Positions 11,145 through 22,764 of a stretch of DNA of 64,000 nt are shown piece after piece. This DNA is from Bostrychus sinensis. Lineage: Eukaryota; Chordata; Actinopteri; Gobiiformes; Eleotridae. The notes beneath the pieces are model-generated. The model did not search any database. It was given only the letters and a program-made list of their open reading frames with translations, and was not told the origin of the DNA. The stretch is from assembly GCA_020698575.1 (NCBI GenBank), contig CM036248.1, positions 14,351,729 to 14,415,728 on the forward strand. Reading direction: 5' to 3'. Each line of letters starts with the position of its first letter. Position 1 is the stretch's first letter. The position numbers and the translations under genes were made by a program.

Positions 11145-11720
11145 TTACAGTATTTTCCGGACTATAAGTTGCTCCAGAGTAAAAGTCGCATTGGTCAAAA
11201 AATGCATAATGAAGAGGAAATAAACATATATCAGTCCCAGTGGACTGTAAGTCACATTTATTAAAAAATTTATTTCACAAAATATAAGACCAAGAACAGA
11301 CATTTAATCCAGAAAGGTGAGTTATTTAACTACACAATAGCACACAGAACAACAGGCTGAATAGTTGTTTGATATGCTAACAAAATAGATTAACAGTTAT
11401 CCAGCTACACAATAGCATAAAGAACATATCTGAGATGCTGAATAGGATAAATTTACATAACAAGCCAGCTAGTACAAATAAGCAAGTTACCGGTAAGCAT
11501 CTTCACCAAGCTCCCGATCTCATTCTACATCACTGAATACTACTGACAGTAGTTGTCACAAGCTTAGAGCACCCTCTCGTGGCTCTAGACAGTAATGTTT
11601 ACTCCTGGGTTCATGTCATTCAGTCATATATTTTGATATATAAGTCACACCTGACTATAAGTGGCAGGAGCAGCCAAACTATGAAAAAGGTGCGACTTGT
11701 AGTCCGGAAAATATGGTAAA
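11145..11720. mobile_element. Inverted-repeat DNA element (TTTTCCGGACTA termini)
   Basis: The left terminus TATTTTCCGGACTATAAGTT (11151-11170) is mirrored at the right by GACTTGTAGTCCGGAAAATA (11694-11713). The outer bases TTACAG and TGGTAA also pair loosely. The interior has several ATAAGTC-type repeats near both ends and tandem-like TACACAATAGCA motifs but no coding sequence. I recognise this as a widespread vertebrate non-autonomous transposon but do not assign a superfamily. Confidence 0.75.
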
Positions 11721-11827
11721 TATAAATAATTTAATATGTCTGTGGTATATAGTATTGTTTGGCCAATGTCTCCAAAGTTTTTAACCCTCAAGTTAATTTT
11801 AAATTATCCCTTCATTGTCATAGGGGG

Positions 11828-12035
11828 CCTGAGCCTTTCCCAGCAACTATGGGCCTGAGGCAGGTAAATGGTCGCATTTATATAGCGCTTTTCTACCTCC
11901 ATGGGCGCTCAAAGCACTTACATCAAGGAACCGTTCACCCATTCACTCTTACAAGCAACACATTCATACCCCAGTATACGCAGACACCAGAGGCATTGTG
12001 GGTTAAGCGTCTTGCCCAAGGACAATCTGGACAAT
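11828..12035 (-). repeat. Two adjoining SINE fragments
   Basis: TTTCCCAGCAACTATGGGCC is the tail of the SINE seen in full at 56960-57205. It abuts TATAGCGCTTTTCTACCTCC through GTCTTGCCCAAGGAC, the body of the tRNA-headed SINE seen at 22765-22925. Both read 5' to 3' on the minus strand. Confidence 0.65.
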
Positions 12036-12349
12036 GACCAGTCCCAGGGCTGACAAAAGAACATACACATACATTACATACAAACATACATTCAGTAAGG
12101 GGCAAGTCAACAATTCTCCTAACATATGAATATTTTTAAACTTGTGCCTACCTTTTATGAAAACCCTATAATTCTGGATTTTATATACTCAAGAGATCCA
12201 ATTTATCCAACAATTAATGATTATTTGAATGATTTATTGCAACAGACTCCTCAAACAGAGACAGATCATGTTACTGATTCTTCTAATGCGGAAAACTAAT
12301 TCAAACTCCAAAATGATGAAGAATAGCATTTTCTCATAATGTCTGGTAA

Positions 12350-12490
12350 ATAAAATCCCTGAGACCACCACATCTGAGACTGAGACAAGGATTTGAGACC
12401 AAGACCAAGATTGATTAAAACTGCAGCCGAGACCGAGACAAGACCAAGGCCATACAAAAGGTTTTTAAGACTGGTCTTGGGTGTTACAAC
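12350..12490. repeat. GAGACC-rich simple-sequence-like block
   Basis: Repeated GAGACC/AAGACC/GAGACA steps give a strand asymmetry unlike the flanks. Similar blocks occur inside some teleost DNA transposons, but I could not find termini. Confidence 0.4.
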
Positions 12491-12499
12491 ACAAATAGA

Positions 12500-13235
12500 C
12501 GTCAAGAAAGAAAATCGCATAGATGTCTTGGAAGAGGCAGTTCATCCCATTAAGAGTTGATTACAAAAATAAATAAATAAATAAACATTATTTAAAGGTC
12601 CAAATACCACAGTGTTGCACAAGAACTGTTGAACTATTTTAAAATAAGGTAACAAAGGATTCTCTCCTTTACCAACCCCACCTGTTTTCCCATTGGCATT
12701 ATGTATTCTCAGTTTAAAGTGCCACTATCTCTCGCTGCCATTCCATTTCCTGCATAATCTCCATCATCTCCAGCACCTTCCTCCCTCACGCCTCAGTCTC
12801 TCAATCCATCCCTCGAAGGACACATCCACCAGGTCATTATCTTCTTCCTGCTGGCATCCATTTGAAACCCCATCCATAGAGACCGCTCACAAACATACAC
12901 AACACTAACTCGGCCGGGGGCGCATGCGTTTGATCAAGTCAAGTGGAACTAAAATGATGGCCATTTGAATCCGGTAGTAGCCAGAGAGACCTGCTCTGGA
13001 AAACAATATGGGGAAAGCGCTGAAAAATGATCAGTTTCTCAGGTTTTATGTTTAATCCTGAAGAAATGGTGAACTGAACAATTTTGCCTCATTTTTTGTG
13101 ACCTGATGGCTGTATTTCTCCATATTTCCAAATAAAACCATTGATGTTTAGAGTATAACTTTTATGTAAATTACAGTAGCATTAGATTAAAATAAGAACA
13201 ACGATGCCATATTTGCAGGACCTGAATAATTCAAA
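12500..13235. other. Unannotated stretch
   Basis: A short (ATAA)n lies at about 12572-12587 and a pyrimidine-rich stretch at 12740-12880. No gene or transposon boundary is seen. Confidence 0.4.
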
Positions 13236-13240
13236 GGTTC

Positions 13241-13728
13241 CAGGGTAGCTCTAGTTTTTGTCTTGTGAAATTTAAGCCATTTTTAAGACTTTTTAATGCT
13301 ACCTATAATAAAATTCAATGCTGACCAATAAACCATAATTTGTATAGAATTTACACTAATTAAATATTGGTAATACTCTGATACTACAACATCATTTTAT
13401 TTTAAAAAACAAATATAGGTGAAATTAGAGTGCTGCATTAAAAATCATAAAAAAAAACATAATCATAAAGGTTCTTCCATAAGTGAATTGTGATTTTCTT
13501 TTTCAGCAACATTATGCAGCGCAGAGACAAAAGCTTTCTAAAACGTGAACAAGCGATTTGTGTGATTAATTTGATATTGTCAAAGTGAATTCACTAATGT
13601 GTGTAATACCAATTACACTGAAATTACTTTTTTTAAATTTATTTATTTTTTTTATTCAAAACTAAAATAAACAAAATTGAATACCTGCCCATAAAATTTA
13701 ATACTTTTAAGACCTTGGGGCTACCCTG
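13241..13728. mobile_element. Non-autonomous hAT-like element (CAGGGTAGC termini)
   Basis: The left end CAGGGTAGC (13241-13249) is the exact reverse complement of the right end GCTACCCTG (13720-13728). The subterminal AATTTAAGCC and TTTTAAGACC segments are also similar. The CAGGG start and the 488 bp AT-rich non-coding interior fit a hAT derivative. The flanking 8-mers do not match, so the target duplication has decayed or the boundary is slightly off. Confidence 0.6.
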
Positions 13729-13989
13729 GATTCACTTGGTAATAATGTTTTGACTAGAGAACATTTAGAAATCACTATTTGGTGGAATAACTCGTCTTAC
13801 ATCTTGCTCTCCACAAGTTTTTCCACACTGCTGTTGGGTAACTTCATACTCCTCTCTCAGCTTTGTGTGACGGTCTGTGAGCTCATAAAGCAGCAAAGTG
13901 AAGTCTGCAAAGGAATTTAACAAACACTGGCCTGGAAGAGGATGATTCAAGACTACATTTCAGTTGTGTCTTATTTTTTTCCAGTGCTG

Positions 13990-14650
13990 TATTTACCCAG
14001 CACATGCATACAGTATGGGCACATCTGGACGTCCACCTGAGAGATGCCCCGAGGCAGCACTACAAAGGGAGCGGTGACAGTCGGACGGGCGAACACAGCG
14101 CGTCAGGGAGGTGGCTTATGACAGCAACACAAAAGCACCAGTGTTTAGTGAAAAAAAAAAAAAAGAGAAAGGCTCGTATCATACATTAGCCCTCGCGCTG
14201 CATCGGCCTGCCACTGAGCGGGGTAACCATGGCAACAGGCTGCAGGGAGACAGTCGGCGGGATGGAGTCAGTGGGCCCTCCAGCTTTTGAACACCACAGA
14301 GATTAGCTCAGAGCAAAAGCCTAAAACCTCTGAGTACACGCGGCGCCATGACGGGTATTGATGTCAGAGGAAGCAGAGAAGTGCGAGCACCGGGGATACA
14401 CACAAACTTTCAAGAGTTGACATCAAAGCTCGCGTGCAACCATCAGGGCGGCGTAAAATGTCGAAATTATGCAGACACGCCGAGCATATGGCAGTATAGT
14501 GATCGAGATAAAGCGCCCCGTGACACAATGTTATCACTGTAAACGGCATCATTTGTGACTGGTGGATCAATCCCTCAGATTAATTATAGTGTGAGGAGAT
14601 GTGAGACTCATTGGCGTGATGTCTGTAGGAGATTGCCATGGCAATAAGAA
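13990..14650. promoter_or_regulatory. Repeat-free CpG-bearing block with two X-box palindromes
   Basis: This 650 bp block contains none of the repeats that fill its surroundings and is richer in CpG. It holds GTAACCATGGCAAC at 14223-14236, a near-ideal RFX X-box, and ATTGCCATGGCAAT at 14632-14645, a perfect 14 bp palindrome of the same half-site. A TTAATTATAG homeobox-type core lies at 14580. X-boxes are bound by RFX factors in ciliary and other promoters or enhancers. That this block is an enhancer is inference. Confidence 0.35.
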
Positions 14651-14654
14651 ACAA

Positions 14655-15590
14655 TGAGCGAGAGCGTTGGAGATGAAAAAAAAGAAGAAAAAAAAAAGCA
14701 CTGCTTACATAACAAACCAAGGACAAGATGTGAAGAGGCTCGACGGGCTGAGGCAGAAGAGTGAGAGGGCTGCAGGAGAAATAAATCGATAAAAACAAAT
14801 CTAGACAGGAGGTAGGGAAAGGCAGAGTGGATAAAGACAGATATCGGAAATGTAGAACGGTAAAAACAAGCCAGAGACCAATAGATATCAAATCCTTTGG
14901 AGGGCTTTTAGTCGGGCCTAACAGCTCAGAGAAGTGATAAAATATTATGAGCTCATCACACTGGAAAAACACAAGGCGGCATGGACAGGATATTGTGCTG
15001 GTAAATACAGCAAGAGATTATTTACTGAAGAAGCCAGTCATGAAAAATACATGAGGAATCATCAGAGGGCTTCTCTTTACTCTCCTCCTTAATCCACCTA
15101 CTCAACTAGGACATGCCACTCTCCCAGTCTCTCACGTTATGCAATTTATGTCGGAGCAAACTAGAGCCACGTCCACACTAATGCAGCTAATATGTTTATA
15201 TATGCAATGTTTACCAAACACTTTAACAATGGTATGTGCATGTGCTTAAAGGTTTCCCAGTCTCTGTGGGTACTTTATAGTTAACTGAGGTTGGTAAATT
15301 ACACACTTTGTCAACATTAGCATACTGCGTTCAATCTATATTTAAAGAAGCTTTAAGAACAAACCTATCCTTACACAATTTACTATGCAGAAGAAAAAAG
15401 ATGAGAAGACACAAAGCCCTGTTTCCTGCTAAACATCACCCTATTGTTTACATCAGCTGTCAAAAACCTTTATACGTGTTTTATTTCTTAAAAACCATTG
15501 CTAGAGACCAGAGTAAAAGGCTTTTAAATCACCTACCATTATCTCTTCTCTGTGAGCTCCCTGAACATCCTTTGGGCAGCCTCCTGTTTT
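14655..15590. other. Unannotated stretch
   Basis: A purine-rich segment (14660-14880) is open for 130 codons on the minus strand but reads as low complexity. A second plus-strand frame of 144 codons begins at 15308 and runs into a family-A repeat, so it is not a gene. Confidence 0.4.
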
Positions 15591-15595
15591 TTACT

Positions 15596-15935
15596 GTTCG
15601 CCACAGCCAATCCTTCACATACTTTGGAACAAGTTATACTCCAGATGCCCTACCTGACACAGCCCTCTCCATTCATCCTGACTTGGGACTGGCACAGGGG
15701 ATGGTTGAGAGTTTTTGGCTCTATGTCAGGACATCTATGTAACAATGTATGCACTGCCTACTTTACATTGAGCTTTGTAACTTAATAGACAGTGTTTCCA
15801 CCTGAACGACAAGATTTTTGGTTAAAGTCCAGGTCTGGACAGTATATCTTTTGAACAATGGTGTCTTCTTTCCTGACACAGCTCTCCCCAGTTATCCAGG
15901 CATGGGTATTGCACAAATAGTACACTGGTGGTAAA
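15596..15935 (+). repeat. Two family-A copies separated by a family-C fragment
   Basis: TTCGCCACAGCCAATCC through CTGACACAGCCCTCTCC and GGACTGGCACAGGG (15596-15720) is one family-A copy. TTTCCTGACACAGCTCTCCC with GTACACTGGTGG (15862-15935) is another. Between them, GTTAAAGTCCAGGTCTGGAC (about 15790-15860) is the B-box region of a family-C SINE, so the two A halves probably flank or abut that insertion. Confidence 0.5.
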
Positions 15936-16039
15936 TACAGAAAGGTTACAGAAAAAATACAGAAGTTAATTTCTATTTTGTGACCATAAACTTAATTTAA
16001 TAATAATATAAACATAATCATAATCATAGTAATGCATTG

Positions 16040-16245
16040 GTTTTATATAGCACCTTTCTAGACACTCAGCCCCACTCTGTGGTGGTGAGCTACTTCTGTA
16101 GCCACAGCTGCCCTGGGGCAGACTGACAGACGCATGGCTGCCATTCGCCGGCCACCACCAAACACAGTCACACTGACACATTCATACAGGCAAGGTGGGT
16201 ACAATGACAGCATGCATTGCCAGTATAGAGGAGTCATGTATTTCT
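16040..16245 (-). repeat. tRNA-type SINE body, copy
   Basis: TATATAGCACCTTTCTAGAC, GCTACTTCTGTAGCCACAGC, TGCCCTGGGGCAGACTGACA and CATTCATACAGGCAAGGTGG match the copies at 3352-3560 and, reversed, at 19385-19500. The AT-rich end at about 16000-16040 corresponds to the SINE 3' tail. Confidence 0.65.
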
Positions 16246-16381
16246 CCTCATGGAGATGAATAAAGTATCCATCTATGTAACTGTGCATTTATATTCTTAA
16301 ACAATGACAGGAGATACCTTGATGTACACTATACAATAAAAAAAATGTGAAAACTCAAAAACTCAAGGCAACAGGATTCCT

Positions 16382-17317
16382 CAAGGTTTTTGAGTTTTGA
16401 GGTCATCTCAAAATCTCAAGTTTTCAACAACAAAAATTTTTGATTTAGAATTTTTTAACTCATTCTTGCATAGACTGCACATAACTTTTGTTTTGTCTAT
16501 ATTGCTGTCTGGTGATGATTTGAAGCAGAATTGTCCATTTAGCAATGTTTCTTTTTGGTCACTCATGTTGCTTTAGCTCGTTCACTTGTTGCATTAGGCT
16601 CGTTCCAGATGAACTGTGCCTCGCCTGGATTGTGAACGAGAGTGCACGGCCGCAATGAGAGGAGAGGAAATAAGCCTGTACTGAAGTCGGACAGTTTGTG
16701 GTTCAGATCACGCACCATCATGCCCGAAATCCACTTCTCGCGTGTGTTGGTTTATCCAGGTCAAAACTGTAACTTTAGTCTTTATTTTAAAAAAAGAGGC
16801 GGGAGAGGAAGGAGAGGAGGGCAGTGAAGTGTCATGCGTTACGTTTCTGATCAGCACTAAACTCAGATCCAATCACCTGTCCGTTCACCGCTGACAGGTG
16901 TGCGTTTTCCCATCATGCACTGAACCGTGCAGCCTCCGCAGTTGCTCCTGATGAACTGCGGCCCTGGCTCAGGCGCTGGTCTCGTTTGGATCTCACGGTG
17001 ACTGTCGCACTTGTGGCATCAGAGCAAGTCGGGAACAAGTCGGACACAAATCTAACCAACGTTGTGATCAAATTAATCGATGCATCAATTGAAATTAACG
17101 CAATTAAATCAATAAATGAACTCACTGCGTTAACGTGATAATTTCCCCAGCCCTAGTAATTTATTATTGAATGAATATACAGTTGGCTGTAAGAGAAGTT
17201 AAAAAAATAATAATGACAGTGAGTAAAATTTAAAATTTAAAGTTTTTAGACATATGAATGTTATTTGTTGAAAACCTGAGATTTTGAGTTGGCCCCAAAA
17301 ACTCAAAAAACTTGCGT
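16382..17317. mobile_element. 935 bp inverted-repeat element with a hAT-like segment inside
   Basis: About 48 bp at 16382-16431 (including CTCAAAATCTCAAGTTTTCA) is the imperfect reverse complement of 17264-17314 (including TGAAAACCTGAGATTTTGAG), at roughly 85% identity. Inside, from about 16590 to 17155, lies GC- and CpG-richer sequence ending in CCCCAGCCCTAG, the right terminus of a TAGGGCTGGG-type hAT element with a TTAACGTGATAATTT subterminal. I could not find its left terminus. The arrangement looks like a hAT-like element nested in a second element, or one composite unit. Confidence 0.5.
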
Positions 17318-17319
17318 AT

Positions 17320-19240
17320 TAACCTACGAATACTGGAAATAGATGAATTCATGTACTCCTCAACAGAGTTTTGCTCTGTGCTTCGGCGGCTAATCTGCTG
17401 TGATATATTATGCTGCTTTGGCCTTTAACAAAAAACAAATGGCTGCAGATATTCGTGCAAAGTGCTCAGACTCGCACAATGAGCAATAGCTTTGATTGTA
17501 TAATAAACATGTGGCAGCCTCACACTGAGCACCTTTGAGAGTCAATCCAGCGAGACGCCAGAGGCTTCACCCACAGGCACAAAACTAGACTCAGGCACAA
17601 GGCAGGCTGGAGCTGTAGCCTAGAGCGGTTTTCAACATCCCTACCAACTCATCATACTGATACAGCCAGCACTAGGAGGGAGAGGAACGTAGGTTTAATG
17701 TCACAAAAACACTGGAATCTGTGCAGCAAAATAAAACAAATAGCAAAAAGTAATTTAGCAAGTGTGGCTTTCAGAATATTTTGACTTGTTTACTGCCACT
17801 GCATGGAGATGTTTTTGCTGGTGTTTGTTGGTTCGTTACTGGAAAGGTTATGATAAAATGAGGATGATTAAATTTTCAGGAAAATCAGTAATGGGCCAAG
17901 AACCTTGAGTTTTGGTACTATTGAAAGATAGGGCCAAAGATACAAACTCCAGCCATGTGGAGACAGTAAATGAATATAGCACCCATTTTAGTGTTTTTTT
18001 GTTTTTTTGTTTTTTAGATACAACTCTTCACACACGCATTCATTTGGTGGGAGAAAGCTGAAATGATGGAGAAAAGCCAAGGCAGCACAGGGAGGATGTA
18101 GACAAAGAAATAAAACCATTTGAAATAAAATGAATATGCCAAACAAAAACAAAAAAAAATGTCTTAAGATGGAGACACATTACAAGATTTTTGTGCCTGG
18201 TTTTACCACACTTCACAATAGAGCAGAGTCTGTGCCAGCTCTTGTTGCAGGGGTAAATCTAATAGTGTGTGAGGTTTAAAGACTCAGCAAGTGTGTGCAG
18301 CACAGTCGCAGTCAAACAAACATGTCTGAATTTTAAAGCTAAACTCTGGATGTACTTGTGTAGTGCAAACTATAGCAGATTCACTTAGTGTTATTTTCAG
18401 CTCGCAGTTGATTCTGGAGTATGTGAAAAAAAAAAGATTCACTGATTGTGGATTTCTGTAATAAAGCCCTATCTGACCTGACCTTAACATGAATTATGAC
18501 GTTAGCGAATATAGCTCTTTTTGCCGTAACATTATGTAGGGAATATCATCTATACAAGCTATGGTAAGCTAACATTAGTGATGTTACGGCCGAACTGCTA
18601 AAATGTATTCATTATTACACCACAAAAAAACAAATAAAAAAAGCACCTCTTAATGTGTTGTGTGCAATTAAAAGACCTGTAGCCATACTGCTGCTCTCTT
18701 CAGAAACTCGCAAAGCATACACTATATTGTAAACAGGGATGACATTCGAACACATGTGTAACTCCCAGTCAAAATCATTTCAAAAGTTATGGTACAGTAT
18801 ATTACAAAATAATTTTCTAACAAACCTGCTTTTGACCAAGACAGAGCCATAATGCTGTCATCTACATGCACATTAACCCTCATTAAACCCCCTATTAGCT
18901 CCTAGATGGAGGGTGTACGATAAACAAAAGCCTGTCAGTCATCTTTATAAGTCATCACATATAGAGTCAGTGTGAAGTCATATCACTGCCTCCTCTTACA
19001 CAAATCTCTTTAATTGATTCTCCATTCATCTCCCGCCTCAGTGATTAGGCCTATTAAAGTTCCTGTGATGGGACAATCTCATTCAGCTGATTGATATTTG
19101 GGGAGAGGAGTACTACTCCTTGGGGGATCCGCTTTTAGTTTGTGGAAACCTTCAATTAAAAATGCTAGCTCCTCTATACTTGGACAGAGAAGAAAAAAAA
19201 ACGAAAAACTTTTAGCCAATGCAATAATATACTTCAAGCA
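17320..19240. other. Unannotated stretch with one partial SINE
   Basis: At 17878-17955, CAGTAATGGGCCAAGAACC and GATAGGGCCAAAGATAC match the 5' part of family C. The rest, including GC-moderate repeat-free sequence at 18850-19150, contains no recognisable gene. Confidence 0.4.
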
Positions 19241-19244
19241 ATTG

Positions 19245-19355
19245 GAGAGCATAAACCTCCACCAAGGCATTGACCGTAACTCACAATGAGGAAAAATATG
19301 GTGCCCAGACCTGGTTTGAGTTGGGGACCTTTTTGTTCAGGTGTAAATGCTCTAT
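19245..19355 (-). repeat. Family-C SINE fragment
   Basis: AACCTCCACCAAGGCATTGA, TGCCCAGACCTGGTTTGAG and GTAAATGCTCTATA are the reverse complement of the tRNA-like region and 3' segment of family C. Confidence 0.5.
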
Positions 19356-19384
19356 ACAGACAGCAGTATAGCATTGCATACCCA

Positions 19385-19500
19385 CTTTAAATGTGTTAGT
19401 GTGGTTGTGTGACACGGAATGGCAGCCACGTGTCCATCAGTCTGCCTCAGAGCAGCTGTGGCTACAAAAGTAGCTCGTCACCACAGTGTGACTATTATTA
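19385..19500 (+). repeat. tRNA-type SINE body, plus-strand copy
   Basis: GAATGGCAGCCACGTGTCCA, CAGTCTGCCTCAGAGCAGCT and GGCTACAAAAGTAGCTCGTC are the reverse complement of the 16040-16245 copy. Confidence 0.6.
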
Positions 19501-19524
19501 TTTTTATCATTATACATTGAGTCA

Positions 19525-19710
19525 AAAAGCACATTCATCTCACAACGGTAAAGAATCCTTTGAGAAGACGATCAAAAAAGCCATCACAATTTTGGGTACT
19601 ATTGACCTAAAAATGTCATTAAAATTCAACCAGTATTTTATGAGTTATCTTGTCAACAGACCAACAAACTAACATCAGCAAAAACCTAACCTTCTTGGAA
19701 ATAAGTGATT
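19525..19710 (+). repeat. Interspersed retroelement 3' tail
   Basis: AAATGTCATTAAAATTCAAC, TATTTTATGAGTTATCTTGT and CAACAGACCAACAAACTAAC then AACCTAACCTTCTTGG follow the order of a teleost retroelement tail that I recognise. The family name is not assigned. Confidence 0.45.
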
Positions 19711-20001
19711 TTTTTCCCAGTTAGGGCATTTTCTACTGCACCAACCTGTCATACATTATTTATAGGCCCCTGTGGTGCTGTATTTATTAAGTTTATAGTA
19801 TAGTACACTCCGATAACACATTGATGTGTTGAATCAATTACACAGGAACGAATTATTTTACACTCAAAATACTTTAACACATTTTTCTTTAAGCATTTTT
19901 ATCACTGTTAGACAGATGTGTTTCTCAGATCTAAAGACAGTCCGGTATTTGCAAGCGATCAGATCAAATTGTGTCGAGCCATCACTAACGTTTTCAGATA
20001 G

Positions 20002-20016
20002 GTTGCTGTGGTAACC
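20002..20016. promoter_or_regulatory. X-box-like RFX motif
   Basis: GTTGCTGTGGTAACC is an imperfect inverted repeat of the X-box half-sites GTTGC and GGTAAC. It is a third RFX-like motif in the window, but here it is isolated, so function is uncertain. Confidence 0.25.
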
Positions 20017-20339
20017 ATGTCAGTAACTACGCCGGTGACGAGCCTTTCGATCAAAAGCTTTCAGAGCCTCTACAGAAGCCCCCTTACTGTGCCAGCAGAC
20101 ATTTTATATGTCCACCGAACAACGCTCTCAAAAGCTTTCTGTCACTAACATAGATTCAGCTGAGCACTTCCTTCACTTCACATGTGGTACTTGAAAAACA
20201 TTTTTTTATGAAGTGTGTTGTCCTGACTTAAAGGTCACCCCAGTACAAGGTCTCAAATGAGGTGTAGCCTAGTGTTTCTAGGTATTTCACATATAGCTAA
20301 TTGGCAAGAACCTGCAAAGCAATACATTTCACAACACAG

Positions 20340-20485
20340 ATCAGGCAAAACATTATGACCACGGACAGATAAAGTGAAAAATACAGTTGCTAGTGTTGTT
20401 CAAAATGCTGAAGAAGTTAAAGCTGGTTCTAGAAAGGGGTCAGAATACACAGCATATTGCAGTTTGTTTTGTATACATAATACCA
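20340..20485 (+). pseudogene. Tc1/mariner remnant with a transposase scrap
   Basis: CAAAACATTATGACCAC at 20347 is the terminus used by the elements at 25928 and 56046. It runs, without the first HTH region, into frame 20374, where residues about 10-30 (AEEVKAGSRKGSEYT) correspond to the second DNA-binding helix region of Tc1-like transposases. A large internal deletion therefore joins the terminus to mid-domain sequence. It has no DDE residues and is dead. Confidence 0.6.
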
Positions 20486-20489
20486 TTAT

Positions 20490-21540
20490 GACCACCAATA
20501 AGGAAGATGGTCATGTTCTAGCTAATTTGTGTACTGTATGTGTCACAATGCAACAATATGATGGTAAAACCTGGAGCAACAGTGGTGCAGAGGGATAAGT
20601 GCATCTGCTTTTTATATCAAATCCAGTATACCCCAATAAAAAATTGCAATATTTTCTATATTTCCACTGCCTATCTCCAAAGTTATCATTGACTTAAACA
20701 GTACTTTTTTTTTTTTTTTTTTTTTTTTGAGTGTGTCACCTAAAACAGCCCTGTTTTCTGTTTGGCCAGGAGTAAGAGGAGGACAGGACAAATGTGGAGG
20801 TGAAGACAGCTTATGCATATTTCATTAAGGTATTGTGTGCACTCAACTGCTGGAAGCTTGATGGAAGATGGGGACTGTGTGGAGGTGGACAGTGCTGCAA
20901 ATTCATATTGGCAAATTTCAGGTTACACACAGAGTGAATATTTATGGCTGCAAATACAGCCACTGCCAAAACTATTGCATGACAAAAATGTGTGTGGAAA
21001 AATAATCCATCAAGTAAGGGATGGTGAAGTTGCAATGTTGCTTTATCTCAGCAGGTTTAATGTAGAAACTGTACTGTATTTTAAAGAAGAAAACAAAGGT
21101 ACAGGGATCCAGACAGGGATTCCCAAGCCTGTGCCAACCAATGTTCTTCTGAATCCCATGGGACAACAGCACTATGTGTAAGTAAGGCTGGGAAATATAT
21201 TGAATTTTTCATATGGAATAAGATATGACTGTCATTATGCTGCGCCGTATATTAAATTTGTCATATAAATTACTTTGCAACAGAGGTGTATACTCACTTT
21301 ATTGTATGATTTGACTTATTTTCTAGCGTTAATGTTGACAGCTGTCTAAAATAGGTGACTAATTAATATTTCATTGACAGCAAGACTAAGATTTGTGGTT
21401 ATGATTCCTCTATCATCTTCTCAGCCACAGCATTTAAACAATTTCCATTCAAAAACAGATTTTCTTGCTTTATGTCACCTCTCTTGCGCACAAATGAGAG
21501 CAGTGCAATTGTAAACTTTGCATGTCACCACCAACCAGCC
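20490..21540. other. Unannotated stretch with T run and one hAT-like start
   Basis: A 24-base T run lies at 20705-20728. At 21181, TAAGGCTGGGAAATATATTG resembles a hAT left terminus, but no right end was found. A 122-codon plus-strand frame from 20813 has no recognisable motif. Confidence 0.35.
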
Positions 21541-21544
21541 TGAG

Positions 21545-21605
21545 GATCAAACCCACAACCTCCATGCTGAGAGTCAGGAGCCCTAAACCCTCTGCAACCG
21601 TGCAT
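21545..21605 (-). repeat. SINE head fragment
   Basis: CTGAGGATCAAACCCACAAC followed by GAGCCCTAAACCCTCTGC is the reverse complement of a tRNA-like SINE head (B box GGGTTTGATCC), of the family preserved at 56960-57205. Confidence 0.5.
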
Positions 21606-21619
21606 GACCTAAATATATA

Positions 21620-22595
21620 GAATTTTTTTTTTTTTTTTTTTTGCTTATCTCTCTGCCCTGTTGGAGAATATACTGTAGAGTTTTGCAGAAATTCCCATCA
21701 GCTGTCACACTGGGCAAGACTTTGAGAGGAACTGCAGCTCTCTGTTCAATGGGCTTGTCTTGGCATCGTCACTAAAAACCATCTGGTCTCTCAGCTTATC
21801 AAAGGATCAAAGTGTATAGTGTTTACTTATAAAACCATAATGACATTTAAAAGGAGCGCTTGAACTGCAGAGGGTGCGACATGCATGGCTTCCTCAGTCT
21901 ATGCTTTGTGCACACAATCTAATTTTATTTACTGCTAAAATGGCCTTTGTGTTTGTCTGGCAGAGCACTCTTGGGTGAGTTGAACCTTTGGCATTTCTCC
22001 GTGGAGCGCTAGGGCTGGCTACATGTCGGCACCACTGAACAGAGGAAGCGGCTCTTGTTCCGGTTCACGTGCCCCGTCGTCCCCTTTCCTCGGTAGGATT
22101 ATGATCGCTCTGTGAGAAGTCAACAGGAGTTAATGAATATCCCCCTTTTCACAAAGCCTGGGTAAATCCTGCCAACAAAGTGCCCCCCTCATTGATAAGA
22201 TCCGCCATAACGCCAGACGGGAGACCACTGGCATCCGTGCACTGCACCACACAGGGATTCTTCATGCTTTGATGACTAAGCCGCATTGCTTTTCATTCTT
22301 GATTTTGTAACACTTGGATGAAATTGGGTGCAGTTTATTATTAGGGATTTGCAGCTCTATGAAACTGCCTAGCTCCTGTTTAATCTACCGGCCAGACAAC
22401 TATCAGTATTTTATCAAAGGCTCGTTACTGTGCACCATTTTCTGCTCTCTCGCTTGTCCTTTTTTCTCTTTTTTCCTGTCTCCATCCATCTTTCACTATC
22501 TGGTCCAAGCCTTATCTACAGCATGAACAAGCAAACTGGCCATGTGTAACATATTAAATTTGTTTTGGGAAAAAAATACCTTAATTAACTGTTTT
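21620..22595. other. Unannotated, partly GC-richer stretch
   Basis: Sequence at 22000-22290 is repeat-free and GC-richer than its flanks and could be a conserved non-coding element. No exon or RNA gene is recognised. Confidence 0.3.
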
Positions 22596-22764
22596 ATGAA
22601 ATGCAGAGGTGGATGAAGTACTCAAAATTTGTACCTAAGGAAAAGTACTGGAGCTGTAAAATAATAACAATTATTAACAACTACTTGAATAAATACCAAA
22701 ACATACTGAACTTATATTTACATTAAAGGCTATGCTACTAAATAAAAATAAATGCAAAAGGGCA

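Noticed and set aside
14580..14972. A 130-codon minus-strand frame
   Set aside because: It is the complement of a purine-rich tract and reads as low-complexity Phe/Leu/Ser.
21181..21460. hAT-like element starting TAAGGCTGGG
   Set aside because: No matching right terminus or target duplication could be found.
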